From positions 1 to 33,840 of the forward strand of contig JACKBR010000050.1 of NCBI GenBank assembly GCA_020634495.1: DNA of 33,840 bases, given 5' to 3'. Below, one piece after another: positions 1-7,364 of this stretch (its first letter is position 1; each line of letters opens with the position of its first letter). The position numbers and the translations under genes are program-made. Source of the stretch: Ardenticatenaceae bacterium (GTDB lineage Bacteria > Chloroflexota > Anaerolineae > Promineifilales > Promineifilaceae). Below the pieces are notes generated by a model that was not told the origin of the DNA, ran no database searches, and saw nothing but the letters and a program-made list of their open reading frames with translations.

Positions 1-253
1 TCTCAGGAAAATCAAATGGTGTAGCTGTGAGCGTCGGTGAGGGGCGTGTGGGCGTTGCCGCAGGTGCATTTGTGGGATTTGGAGGTGTTGCCGTTGGCGT
101 AGATGTCGTGGGGATGAGAGTGGGTGTTTCGGCGGGTACGGCCGTTTCCCCCACGGTTGGGCTGATGGGTAAGTCAGAAACGGCCGTTGGCACACATCCC
201 ATCAACCCCAGAAAAACAGCGAAACTCAGCGAAAACAAAGCCAATTTTTTCAT
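1..253 (-). CDS. Putative lipoprotein, N-terminal part (runs off window)
   Basis: The reverse strand reads a start at 253 preceded by a good ribosome-binding site (GGAGG, about 8 nt upstream). The first 20 residues form a classic lipoprotein signal: two lysines, a hydrophobic stretch, then a lipobox LMGC with the lipidated cysteine at residue 20. After that comes a long Thr/Pro-rich low-complexity linker, typical of a flexible tether between the membrane anchor and an extracytoplasmic domain. The functional domain lies outside the window, so the role cannot be assigned; solute-binding or surface proteins are common with this layout. Two CGGCCG palindromes lie inside the coding part. The opposite strand also has an open frame here, but it lacks any protein-like signal. 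Confidence 0.8.
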   Translation of the reverse strand, partial: MKKLALFSLSFAVFLGLMGCVPTAVSDLPISPTVGETAVPAETPTLIPTTSTPTATPPNPTNAPAATPTRPSPTLTATPFDFPE

Positions 254-400
254 TTTCTACCACCTCCACCAACAAATAAAGTCAGTGTAGGTAGAAACAA
301 AAAAGTTCGCTCAGCGCCAGCTGCACGACTTACCTCCGTGTTGTGCCACTAACTGGCTCCATTACGAAGCAGGCCAAACGGACTGTTTTACACAAGAAAT

Positions 401-802
401 TTACTTTTCTGGCAATATTTGCTGCCGCAAGGTATGTAGGGGAAGCACGGCAAAATGGGGGTCGCGGTGCACCAACGTCAGGTTCTGTACAGCAGCAGTG
501 GCAGCAATAAGCGCATCAACAGTGGGCAGGCGGGAGGCAGCCGCTTCACGTAGGGCCACGGCCCGATACGCAACAGTTTCATCAGCAGATAAAATCTGGG
601 CAAACAGCGCCGCATAAATATCCCAGACTTCAGGCCAACGCGATTCGATACGTAAGGCTTTGAGACGGCCGTAAACTTCAGGAATCGACAAGGCAGAAAT
701 ACTCACCTCATTGTTCGGGTCATCAAACAGCAGATTGACCTGTTCCGCGCCTGCTTCGCCAAACAGATGGGCCAGCCAGGCGGAAGAATCCAGCAAAAAC
801 AT
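401..802 (-). CDS. PIN-domain ribonuclease toxin (VapC family)
   Basis: 133-residue PIN-domain protein. The expected acidic metal-binding residues are visible: D5 (in FLLDSSAWL), E42 (in SIPEVYG), D96 (in PTVDALIAA) and D114 (in HRDPHF). VapC toxins are Mg-dependent RNases that cleave tRNA or rRNA and are held inactive by a DNA-binding antitoxin. The ATG at 802 shares its first base with the last base of the antitoxin stop codon (TGATG), so the pair is translationally coupled; a TTG three bases upstream is a less likely start. Length and order (antitoxin first) fit the family. Confidence 0.88.
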   Translation of the reverse strand: MFLLDSSAWLAHLFGEAGAEQVNLLFDDPNNEVSISALSIPEVYGRLKALRIESRWPEVWDIYAALFAQILSADETVAYRAVALREAAASRLPTVDALIAATAAVQNLTLVHRDPHFAVLPLHTLRQQILPEK

Positions 803-1065
803 CAAGCCAACCCTTCTTCTTCATCTTCACCAGCCCGCTCCTTAATCAAGTCGCCAACCGGATCTGCGTTTTCTGGCAACCAATCCCGCCCCATGCCCGC
901 CGCCCGCCGCGCCAGCACACCACGACGGGGCAACGGATGAGCAATCAAGGAACCATCTTCACCAATGGACCACAAAATTCGGGTTCCGGGCTGAATATCC
1001 AGCCGCCGGGCTAACTTTGCCGGAATTGTAATTTGATTTTTGCCAGTTACCGTTGTTGTATTCAT
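802..1065 (-). CDS. AbrB/SpoVT-type antitoxin (VapB-like)
   Basis: 87 residues. The N-terminal half is a swapped-hairpin AbrB domain (TVTGKNQITIPAKLARRL..., residues 5-22), the DNA-binding fold of many VapB and MazE antitoxins. The C-terminal half, ending in an acidic tail (GEDEEEGLA), would wrap the toxin. Start chosen at 1065 because the AbrB domain begins there; a longer open frame upstream reads into repeat DNA. The gene overlaps the PIN toxin by one base. Such antitoxins normally autorepress their promoter together with the toxin. Confidence 0.85.
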   Translation of the reverse strand: MNTTTVTGKNQITIPAKLARRLDIQPGTRILWSIGEDGSLIAHPLPRRGVLARRAAGMGRDWLPENADPVGDLIKERAGEDEEEGLA

Positions 1066-1072
1066 GGATAAA

Positions 1073-1100
1073 ATGATAATCAAGGAGAAAATTCTGTCAA
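1073..1100 (-). promoter_or_regulatory. Candidate vapBC promoter, possibly leaderless
   Basis: On the minus strand a perfect -35 TTGACA (1100-1095) is followed after 16 bp by TATCAT (1078-1073). The antitoxin ATG begins only 7 bp further on, so transcription would start at or next to the start codon and give a leaderless mRNA. No Shine-Dalgarno sequence fits between promoter and start. Confidence 0.5.
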
Positions 1101-1137
1101 GGAAAACACCATCTTGAAATCGATTGAAAAACTTTTT

Positions 1138-1246
1138 GGAACACAGAGTTTCACAGAGATGAACGGAGATACACGGAGAAAAGCCAGCTCTCTGTGAAAC
1201 TCCAAGCAACCGATAGGGTGCCCTCCTCCGCGCCTCTCTGTGTTCC
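1138..1246. repeat. Nested inverted repeat of the CACAGAG/CTCTGTG family
   Basis: Outer arms GGAACACAGAG (1138-1148) and CTCTCTGTGTTCC (1234-1246), with an inner hairpin GAGTTTCACAGAGA (1147-1160) pairing with TCTCTGTGAAACTC (1189-1202). The element ends directly at the stop codon of the kinase gene and may act as its transcription end. Related sequences occur near 3450, 30800 and 32150. Confidence 0.7.
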
Positions 1247-2152
1247 TTATCCCAACTCCGCCAACACCGCTGCCAGGCGCATCGTTGGTTCGCAATCAGT
1301 AAAATCGCCGCCGTCTTCATAGCTCCACCAGGCGGAGAGGACAGCTTGGGCCAGGCTCCACTGGCGCAGTCGCTCGCGGTCCAGGCCCAACGTTTCCGCC
1401 AAAATTTCCAGCCGCCGCGCCATGATGCGCTTGAGGTCTGGCTCGTCAAAGAGGGTGAAGGGATTGCGCAGCAGCGCGCCCACCTCGTAAGCCGGTTCGC
1501 CCACGATGCCCTTGGGGTCAATCACCTGCCAGCCATTGGCCGCAGACAAAATGTTGTAATGGTGCAAATCGCCATGCAGCAGCACCGGGGTTTTGCTAGA
1601 GGTTAGCAGATCGGTGAAGAGAGATACGGCCGTATCCACCAACTTCTCATCAAACGGCCCCGTTCCCCCACCAAATTCCTGCCGCAGTTCCGCCAAGCCA
1701 CCCGCCCAATCCGCCACAGAGGGAAAATTGTGTTCCGCAGGCAGCGGCCGCCACAGTTTTTGCATCACCTGGGCAGCAATGCGCGTCGCCTCGTCGTCAT
1801 CTGGCACGATAGTGAGCATTTCGCCAGGATACAGCCGCTCCAGCAGCAAGATGCCCTGGTCGGAATCGGTATCCAGCAGGCGCACGCAGCCGCGTCCATC
1901 ATACAGCCGCAGCGCCGCGATTTCCGTACGCAGTTCCCGGTTGGGCACGCCCACCTTTAGCACGATTTCCATGCCGTCGGCCAGCGTGGCGGGGGCGACG
2001 TAGTTGTAGGAGAGGGTGAAGGGAGACGGCCGTATCGCCAATCCCCAGCGCCGCTCGCACTCAACCAGCAAGTTTGGCAAATTTTCCAGCCATTCCGCCC
2101 CGCCCTGGAAGGTGCTGGTGACCGTTTTTACAAAGTGTTCTGGTAAATTCAT
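1247..2152 (-). CDS. APH(6)/streptomycin 6-kinase-like phosphotransferase
   Basis: 301-residue kinase-fold protein of the aminoglycoside/hydroxyurea antibiotic-resistance kinase family. Visible motifs are a lysine-containing strand (IVLKVG, K66) for ATP binding, the catalytic loop HGDLHHYN (193-200) and the metal-binding VIDPKG (210-215). The following EPAYEVGALLRNP is characteristic of the APH(6) branch. Members phosphorylate streptomycin, hydroxyurea or unidentified small molecules; environmental homologues need not confer resistance. Start at 2152 is chosen at MNLPEHF, the only start that fits the family N-terminus; the upstream open frame runs through a hairpin repeat. No close operon partner: the next gene upstream ends at 2226, behind the repeat. 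Confidence 0.82.
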   Translation of the reverse strand: MNLPEHFVKTVTSTFQGGAEWLENLPNLLVECERRWGLAIRPSPFTLSYNYVAPATLADGMEIVLKVGVPNRELRTEIAALRLYDGRGCVRLLDTDSDQGILLLERLYPGEMLTIVPDDDEATRIAAQVMQKLWRPLPAEHNFPSVADWAGGLAELRQEFGGGTGPFDEKLVDTAVSLFTDLLTSSKTPVLLHGDLHHYNILSAANGWQVIDPKGIVGEPAYEVGALLRNPFTLFDEPDLKRIMARRLEILAETLGLDRERLRQWSLAQAVLSAWWSYEDGGDFTDCEPTMRLAAVLAELG

Positions 2153-2166
2153 ATTAGAGACCGGAT

Positions 2167-2222
2167 GACTGGAGACTGGAGATTGAAAAGCAAAAATCTC
2201 CAATCTCCAGTCTCCAATCTCC
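2167..2222. repeat. Inverted repeat of GGAGA(C/T)T heptamers
   Basis: The arm GACTGGAGACTGGAGATTG (2167-2185) pairs with 2201-2219 with one mismatch, giving a 19-bp stem built from tandem 7-bp units. It fills the gap between the dehydratase stop and the kinase start. A second copy with longer arms lies at 11462-11528. Confidence 0.85.
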
Positions 2223-2225
2223 TTT

Positions 2226-3254
2226 TTAGCGCAGCAAAAACCCCTGCCCCAGCGGATCTTCCGGGTCGATGAGCAGCTGGTTGAGGCCGCAAATGTGGGC
2301 CGTGCCGCTGACCTGGGGGATAACGGCCGTATGCGGCCCAAATTCCGTCGTCGCCACCACCTCACCCGTGAAGGTGCTGCCCAGAATGCTCTCCACCACA
2401 AACGGCTGGTGCAGACCAATTTCCCCTTTGGCAAAGTGCAGCGCGGCGCGGGCGCTGACCCCCGTCCCGGTCGGGCTGCGGTCCACCTCGCCATCGGCAA
2501 AGATGCAGACGTTGCGGCTGTGGTGCGCCGGGTCATGCGCCGCGCCGACAAAGATGGTGCCGTACAAAAAGCCCAAATCCGGCTCAAAGGGATGCACGAT
2601 GGGCAGGCTGACCATCACCGCCTGCTTGATGCGCCGCCCCAAATCAATCAGCTGGCGAAAATCGTTGGCGGTCAGCCCCAGCCCCACCGATTCGGCCTGG
2701 ACAAATGCGTAAAAACCGCCGCCGTAAGCCACGTCGTAGCGGACGCTGCCCAGGCCGGGCACCTCAACCGTTTGATCCAGCGCCAGGACAAAGGAGGGCA
2801 CGTTTTGAAAGGAGACAGAGGTGATACGGCCGTTCTCCCCCCTATGCCCCGTCGCCACCACCCGACCCGCAGGCGTGTCAATCTTCAGCACAGGCGCGTC
2901 GCCCGGTTTGTCGATCATCCCAGTATCCAGCGCCACTTTGGTCAGGCCAATGATGCCGTGGCCGCACATCGTGCTAAACCCTTCGTTGTGCAAAAAAAGC
3001 ACCCCCAGGTCGCCATCTGGCGTTACCGGCTCGGTGAAGATGCAGCCGTACATGTCCGCATGGCCGCGCGGTTCCCACATCGTCGCCGTGCGCAGCCAGT
3101 CGAGATTTTCTTGGGCGTAGCGCCGCTTGGCCAAAATCGTGTCGCCGAGAATGGGCGGAATGCCGCTGGTGAAAATCCGCAGCGGCTCGCCGCCAGTGTG
3201 GGCGTCGATGGCAGTGATTTGCTGCCAGTTTTTTGGGGGTGTCCAGGTGGGCAT
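2226..3254 (-). CDS. Proline racemase family, probable trans-3-hydroxy-L-proline dehydratase
   Basis: 342 residues, the full length for the proline racemase/hydroxyproline epimerase fold. The first catalytic cysteine is present (C97 in FSTMCGHGIIGL). At the second site, where racemases and epimerases carry Cys (DRSPCGTG), this protein has Thr (T262 in DRSPTGTG). In the family a Cys/Thr pair marks trans-3-hydroxy-L-proline dehydratases, which remove water to give delta-1-pyrroline-2-carboxylate, so dehydratase is favoured over racemase. Start at 3254 has a strong RBS (AAGGAG); earlier starts read through repeat DNA. The gene diverges from an FAD amine oxidase at 3484, suggesting a joint role in proline-type amino acid breakdown. 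Substrate is inferred from one residue. Confidence 0.8.
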   Translation of the reverse strand: MPTWTPPKNWQQITAIDAHTGGEPLRIFTSGIPPILGDTILAKRRYAQENLDWLRTATMWEPRGHADMYGCIFTEPVTPDGDLGVLFLHNEGFSTMCGHGIIGLTKVALDTGMIDKPGDAPVLKIDTPAGRVVATGHRGENGRITSVSFQNVPSFVLALDQTVEVPGLGSVRYDVAYGGGFYAFVQAESVGLGLTANDFRQLIDLGRRIKQAVMVSLPIVHPFEPDLGFLYGTIFVGAAHDPAHHSRNVCIFADGEVDRSPTGTGVSARAALHFAKGEIGLHQPFVVESILGSTFTGEVVATTEFGPHTAVIPQVSGTAHICGLNQLLIDPEDPLGQGFLLR

Positions 3255-3269
3255 GAGGTTCTCCTTTTT

Positions 3270-3342
3270 TGACAGGGTTAAGGGGTGACAGGGTGACAAG
3301 GTGACAAGGTGAAGGGGTGAAGGGGTGAAGGGGTGACATGAG
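3270..3342. repeat. Direct heptamer repeats (GGTGACA / GGTGAAG)
   Basis: A run of about nine 7-bp units of GGTGACA, then GGTGAAG type, in the divergent intergenic region between dehydratase and oxidase. There is no matching inverted arm, so it is a direct-repeat array rather than a hairpin. It is followed around 3396-3475 by imperfect CTCTGTG/TTTGCGTT-type repeat sequence. Any promoters for the two genes must lie within or next to this DNA. Confidence 0.75.
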
Positions 3343-3483
3343 GCTATTTTGCGAGAATAACGGAAAAAGACAAGCCATTCTTTTTTTCTTTTGCCTCTTT
3401 GTCCCTTTGCGTTAAATTTCTGGTCGAGGCGCAGATTTTCTCTTTTCTCTCTGTGCCCTCTGTGGCAAAAAAAGGAGCAAACG

Positions 3484-4668
3484 ATGTTTGATGTGTTGGT
3501 GATTGGCAAGGGGTTGATGGGATCGGCGGCGGCGCGATATTTGCAGGGGTTTGGGGCGAATACGGCCGTTCTCGGCCCGGACGAACCGCAAAATCCACAA
3601 ACCCACGACGGCGTCTTCGCCAGCCATTACGACCAGGGGCGCATCACCCGGCGGCTGAGCAAGGACATCGCCTGGGCAACGCTGGCCGACCGCTCGATTG
3701 CCCAGTATCGCGAATTGGAAGCCCACAGCGGCATTCACTTTTACGAGCCAACCGGCGGCCTCTACGTCGGCCCGAACGATGGCAGCCACGCCTATTGGCA
3801 GCACGCGGCGGCCATCGGCCAGCGTTTTGGCGTGGCTTACGATGAGCTGTCCGCCGACGAGCTGGCGGCAAGGCTGCTCAGGCTGCGCTTTCCAGCAGGC
3901 TTTGCCGGGATTTTGGAACACGCCCCGGCTGGCTATATCAATCCGCGCGGACTGATTGCGGCGCAGCTGGCCGTTTTTGCGGCACAAGGGGGCACGATTT
4001 TGCAGGAAACGGCCGTTTCCGTCACCCGTCACCCCACCCACCTCACCGTCCAAACCAGAGAAGGCAACCAGTACCAAACGCGCAAGCTGCTCATCGCCGC
4101 CGGTGGCTTTAGCAACTGTTTTGATTTGCTGGAACGGCCGTTGCCCCTGCGCCTAAAAACGGAAACGATCATCCTGGCCGAGGTGGACGATGCCGAAGCC
4201 GCCCGGCTGGGCAACATGCCCACCGTCATCTACGCTATCGACACGCCAGACCTGCGTAACATTTATTTGCTGCCGCCAATTGTGTATGGTGACGGCCGTT
4301 TCTATCTGAAAATGGGCTGCGACACCCGGCTCGACCAGACCCTGCCGCACGATGTGGCAGCCATTCGCCACTGGTTCATCCACGGCGACAGCGACGCCAT
4401 GCTGCCCGCCATGCGCGCCGCGCTAGAAGACATCATTCCGGGGCTGCGGGCGCAGTCGTGGCAAACCAAGCGCTGCCTGATCACCTACACGCCGCACGGC
4501 AAGCCGCTGATTGATGCGGTGGTGCCAGGGCAGGTGTACGTGGCCACTGGCGGCAACGGCTCCTCCGCCAAATCGTCAGACGCTATTGGCCAGCTGGCCG
4601 CCAGCCTCACCTGGCACGACGCCTGGCGAGACACAGAACTGGACGCCGCCCTGTTTGCCATCCCGTAG
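3484..4668 (+). CDS. FAD-dependent amine/amino-acid oxidoreductase (DAO family)
   Basis: 394 residues. The N-terminus carries the FAD/NAD dinucleotide-binding fold (VIGKGLMGSAAARYL, glycines 8, 10 and 13), and the C-terminus has the DAO-family flavin-contact region VYVATGGNGSSAKSS. Length and pattern fit the D-amino acid oxidase/sarcosine oxidase group, which oxidises secondary or primary amines to imines with FAD. Start at 3484 follows an AAGGAG ribosome-binding site. The divergent neighbour acts on hydroxyproline-like substrates, so an imino- or D-amino acid substrate is plausible, but the exact substrate cannot be read. Several CGGCCG palindromes lie within the gene, as in other native genes here. 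Confidence 0.8.
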   Translation: MFDVLVIGKGLMGSAAARYLQGFGANTAVLGPDEPQNPQTHDGVFASHYDQGRITRRLSKDIAWATLADRSIAQYRELEAHSGIHFYEPTGGLYVGPNDGSHAYWQHAAAIGQRFGVAYDELSADELAARLLRLRFPAGFAGILEHAPAGYINPRGLIAAQLAVFAAQGGTILQETAVSVTRHPTHLTVQTREGNQYQTRKLLIAAGGFSNCFDLLERPLPLRLKTETIILAEVDDAEAARLGNMPTVIYAIDTPDLRNIYLLPPIVYGDGRFYLKMGCDTRLDQTLPHDVAAIRHWFIHGDSDAMLPAMRAALEDIIPGLRAQSWQTKRCLITYTPHGKPLIDAVVPGQVYVATGGNGSSAKSSDAIGQLAASLTWHDAWRDTELDAALFAIP

Positions 4669-4693
4669 CCGCAGATTCTTTACGCGCCATTCC

Positions 4694-4800
4694 GCCAGGG
4701 GCTAAAGCCCCTGGCTACAAAATGGAAGCCCTTGCAGGGCTAAAATCAGCCTCGAAGAGGCTTTCATAAACTAGCCCGGCCGTTTACGGCTGGGCGGGCT
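4694..4800. repeat. Cluster of four short perfect hairpins
   Basis: In succession: GCCAGGGGC-taaa-GCCCCTGGC (4694-4715), AGCCCTTGCAGGGCT (4727-4741), AGCCTCGAAGAGGCT (4748-4762), and AGCCCG...CGGGCT (4773-4800) enclosing GCCG-ttta-CGGC. The first lies 26 bp after the oxidase stop and could end its transcript. The tandem arrangement resembles a mobile intergenic hairpin element rather than a simple terminator. Confidence 0.75.
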
Positions 4801-4888
4801 GCGCGGAAAGAATACGCAGCTACAAGAATGAATGTACCATTCTGATGTATACTCCTCAAAATCAAATATTTCACTTTTCACAAAATTT

Positions 4889-4951
4889 GGGCGAGGCAGG
4901 TGGTAGCAAGTCTGCTTTGCTTGGCGAAGGTTTTTCCCACCTGCCGCGCCC
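4889..4951. repeat. Inverted repeat upstream of epimerase
   Basis: Arms GGGCGAGGCAGGTGG (4889-4903) and CCACCTGCCGCGCCC (4937-4951) pair over 15 bp with one mismatch. The loop contains a smaller GCAAG...CTTGC palindrome. It lies 34 bp before the epimerase start. Confidence 0.75.
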
Positions 4952-4984
4952 CTACAATTCACTTTTCATCAAAAAGAGGCACTC

Positions 4985-5935
4985 ATGCGCTTACTCATCA
5001 CCGGTTCCAGCGGCCAGATTGGCACCAATTTAGGACTTCATTTGCAAGCTCAGGGGCATTATGTGTTTGGCATTGATAAACGGCCGAACAGTTGGACCAC
5101 CGAAATTGAAACATTGCTGCAAGATTTAAGCATCCCGCAGCGCAGCTTTGGCAAAGGGATCGGCCATGCCGAATATCCGCCTGACCTGGACGCTGTGATT
5201 CACTTTGCCGCCCACGCCAAGGTGCATGAACTGGTGGAGCAGCCGGATCGCGCTTTGGAAAATATCACGATGACCTACAACGTGCTGGAGTTTTGCCGCC
5301 AGAACAACCTGCCGCTCATCTTTAGCAGCTCGCGCGAGGTGTACGGCGACATCCACCGCTACATCACCGAGGAAAGCTACGCCGATTTTGCCTTCACCGA
5401 AAGCCCCTACTCCGCCAGCAAAATTTCTGGCGAGGCGCTGATTTATAGCTATGCGCAATGTTATGGTCTGCGGTATTTGGTGTTCCGGTTTAGCAATGTA
5501 TACGGCCGTTACGACAACGACCTGGAACGGATGGAGCGCGTTATCCCCCTGTTCATCCGCAAAATTGGCAACCGGGAACCGATCACCGTGTACGGCGAGA
5601 ACAAGGTGCTGGACTTCACCTACGTCGATGACTGCATTAGCGGCGTGGCACGCGGGCTGGAGCGATTGGTCAGCGGCGAGATTGAAAACCACACCATCAA
5701 CCTGGCATTTGGCCAGGGCAACAGCCTGGTGAACATGGCCAAATTCATCGGCGAAGCCCTGGGCATTGAGCCAAATATGATCATCGAGCCAGCTCGTGTG
5801 GGCGAGGTAACGCACTACGTGGCCAACATCGGCAAGGCGCGTGCCCTGCTGGATTACCAGCCGACAATCTCGCTGCGGGATGGCATTCACAAGGCGGTGG
5901 AATGGAGTACGCAGTGGTGGCAAAGTAATCAGTAG
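4985..5935 (+). CDS. NAD-dependent epimerase/dehydratase (extended SDR)
   Basis: 316 residues. The NAD-binding motif TGSSGQIG is at 6-13, with the ribose-binding acid D31. A serine cluster (SSSREVYG, around 124-131) and the catalytic Y152/K156 in SPYSASK give the YxxxK signature of extended short-chain dehydrogenases such as UDP-glucose 4-epimerase and dTDP-glucose dehydratase. It likely acts on a nucleotide-activated sugar for surface polysaccharide; the substrate is not determinable. An RBS (GAGG) precedes the ATG. The last codons and stop fall within a GTAATCAGT repeat, so the C-terminal residues may be repeat-derived. No operon partner. Confidence 0.85.
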   Translation: MRLLITGSSGQIGTNLGLHLQAQGHYVFGIDKRPNSWTTEIETLLQDLSIPQRSFGKGIGHAEYPPDLDAVIHFAAHAKVHELVEQPDRALENITMTYNVLEFCRQNNLPLIFSSSREVYGDIHRYITEESYADFAFTESPYSASKISGEALIYSYAQCYGLRYLVFRFSNVYGRYDNDLERMERVIPLFIRKIGNREPITVYGENKVLDFTYVDDCISGVARGLERLVSGEIENHTINLAFGQGNSLVNMAKFIGEALGIEPNMIIEPARVGEVTHYVANIGKARALLDYQPTISLRDGIHKAVEWSTQWWQSNQ

Positions 5936-5987
5936 GTCAGTATTCAGTGGTCAGTTACTGATGACTGGCACACTGTTTACTGATTAC
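5925..5987. repeat. Inverted repeat GTAATCAGT...ACTGATTAC overlapping a stop codon
   Basis: Arms at 5925-5933 and 5979-5987, with internal TCAGT/GGTCAGT units. The epimerase stop codon lies inside the element. A relative sits at the rsmI stop (33736 on) and another inside the 16S methyltransferase gene (26225-26257). Confidence 0.75.
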
Positions 5988-6102
5988 GGCTCCTAGCCCT
6001 TTGGTACTATGTTGTGAAGGGACAAAGCTGTTTACACTTCTTGCACACGGTCAACAAACTATAAAAACGGCCGTTTGCTAGAACAATCTTGCCGAAGTAT
6101 CT

Positions 6103-6342
6103 ATGAACAACAGCACTGGATTATTAGACACCCTTTTACAACAGGCTGAAACGGCCGCTCAGCGGCACGGTCAGCATTCACGGCTTACCAAGCAAGCCAT
6201 TAGCCGCAAATTGGAGCGGACGGATAGCGAGGCGGTAGCCCGGCAGCTGGATGCGATTTACCAATATCGCGCCTCGCGCCTGCACACCTGCTGGCGCGTA
6301 GCCCAACAGCTTACCTTCTACAGTAAAGAAGACACATGGTAG
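6103..6342 (+). CDS. Putative antitoxin of a MazF-type pair
   Basis: 79-residue basic, helix-rich protein with no recognised domain. Its identity rests on context: it overlaps by 7 bp the start of a MazF/PemK-type toxin at 6336, and its size is right for an antitoxin. Thr and Gln are frequent near the N-terminus and a basic cluster (RLTKQAISRKLER) could bind DNA or the toxin. A CGGCCG-containing upstream sequence lies 37 bp before the start; no clear ribosome-binding site is seen. Confidence 0.65.
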   Translation: MNNSTGLLDTLLQQAETAAQRHGQHSRLTKQAISRKLERTDSEAVARQLDAIYQYRASRLHTCWRVAQQLTFYSKEDTW

Positions 6343-6680
6343 CAGACATTTCATTGAAGCAGGGCCAAATCTGGTGGTCAAAACCGCCAGAACTCACCAA
6401 ACCCCAACCCATTTTAATTATTCAAAGTGATGCCTTTAACCGGAGCTTGCTGGAAACGGCCGTGTGCATCACCCTCAGCCCCGACTGGAAATTGGCTCCG
6501 GCCCCAGGCAATGTGCTTATCGCTCAATCTGATTCTGGCCTGCCCAAAGCGTGCGTGGCCAACGTAGCCCAGATCATCACCATCGATCGTCGCTTCCTGA
6601 CAGAGTACGTGGGCACGGTTCCCCCCTTCATCCTGGAAAGCGTCCTCGATGGGGTGCAACTCGTCGTCGGGCGCACCTAA
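6336..6680 (+). CDS. MazF/PemK-type endoribonuclease toxin
   Basis: 114 residues of the CcdB/PemK-like barrel family: KQGQIWWSKPPE at the N-terminus, a PILIIQSDAFN strand, then ITLSPDW and a C-terminal helix (FILESVLDGVQLVVG). MazF enzymes cleave mRNA or rRNA at short sequence motifs. The usual RP(A/V)LV loop is altered to KPQPILII, so this is a diverged member. Start at ATG 6336 overlaps the upstream gene (ATGGTAG), indicating coupled translation. The downstream hairpin repeat at 6687-6762 probably ends the operon. Confidence 0.78.
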   Translation: MVADISLKQGQIWWSKPPELTKPQPILIIQSDAFNRSLLETAVCITLSPDWKLAPAPGNVLIAQSDSGLPKACVANVAQIITIDRRFLTEYVGTVPPFILESVLDGVQLVVGRT

Positions 6681-6686
6681 AAAATT

Positions 6687-6762
6687 AACCGCAGAGAACG
6701 CTGGGAGCGCGAAGGTTATTCGTTTATAACCCTTCTGAGCGCGCTCCGCGTCCTCCGCGGTT
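6687..6762. repeat. Long imperfect hairpin after toxin gene
   Basis: AACCGCAG at the left end (6687 on) pairs with CCGCGGTT (6755-6762), and inner GGGAGCGCG (6703-6711) pairs with GCGCGCTCC (6739-6747). It belongs to the same class of intergenic repeats as at 1138-1246, and may act as a terminator for the toxin operon. Confidence 0.65.
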
Positions 6763-6815
6763 CCTTTCCTTAATTACAAGCCTGTACCCAAAACTATGTA
6801 CTTTGTGGATTTCGG

Positions 6816-7241
6816 CTAGAGTGGCCAGTCGCGCAGCATCCGCTCCGTTTCCTCGGAGTGGCCCATTTCATCCCGAACCATATCTTCCAGAGCCACAACC
6901 AGACCTTTGTCGCCATAGGCGTCTGCCTGTTCGGCCCGCTCGGTGTAATCTTTGCCGGCTTGCAGTTCAGCCGCCAGCACTGCTTCTAGCATTTCGCGAT
7001 TATTCTTGGCGGGCGGTACGGGTTTGGCTGTAGTGGTTGGTTCGCCACCCAAAGCCACAATTTTGTTGGCCAAAAATTGGGCGTGCAGCTGCTCATCAGC
7101 AACTTCGGTTAAGAAAAATTGAGCCAGCTGGGGACGGTAGGGGCCGGTGGCTTTGGCCGCGTAGGTGATGTACTGAAGAATGGCGCTGAACTCTCCAGCC
7201 AAATCTTCATTTAACTTATCAATTAATTCTTGTTTGTTCAT
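6816..7241 (-). CDS. Ferritin-like diiron protein (bacterioferritin family)
   Basis: 141-residue four-helix-bundle protein. The two-fold ExxH pattern of the diiron ferroxidase centre is complete: E17 (GEFSAILQY), E50/H53 (DEQLH), E92 (AELQAGKDY) and E125/H128 (DEMGHSE). The haem-ligand methionine of true bacterioferritins, normally next to the first ExxH, is not seen (EQLHAQ), so a haem-free ferritin or DPS-like mini-ferritin role in iron storage or peroxide detoxification is likely. Start at 7241 (MNKQELIDKLNEDLAGE) matches family N-termini and follows AAGGAG; the longer frame upstream has no family match. It stands alone. Confidence 0.85.
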   Translation of the reverse strand: MNKQELIDKLNEDLAGEFSAILQYITYAAKATGPYRPQLAQFFLTEVADEQLHAQFLANKIVALGGEPTTTAKPVPPAKNNREMLEAVLAAELQAGKDYTERAEQADAYGDKGLVVALEDMVRDEMGHSEETERMLRDWPL

Positions 7242-7364
7242 TCTTTGCTCCTTAGAAGGGGAAATTAAGATTATTTTTAGATAGGGGTGGCGTGCCACTT
7301 TTGGTTTTGCTCCCCGGCTCATGGCGGGCCATTTTGCCCCCCTTTTCAAAGACCATGATAACAG

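Noticed and set aside
27..290. Plus-strand 87-codon open frame rich in Gly/Val
   Set aside because: It mirrors the Thr/Pro-rich lipoprotein on the minus strand, which has a signal peptide, lipobox and ribosome-binding site.
2226..3254. Calling the gene 4-hydroxyproline 2-epimerase or proline racemase
   Set aside because: The second catalytic Cys is Thr, which argues against a two-base racemase mechanism.
2295..3272. Plus-strand 325-codon open frame over the dehydratase gene
   Set aside because: Antisense to a well-supported proline-racemase-family gene; Arg/His/Gln-rich with no domain.
5988..6102. Possible tRNA or small RNA in the gap before the toxin-antitoxin pair
   Set aside because: No T-loop GTTCRA signature or cloverleaf pairing could be found.
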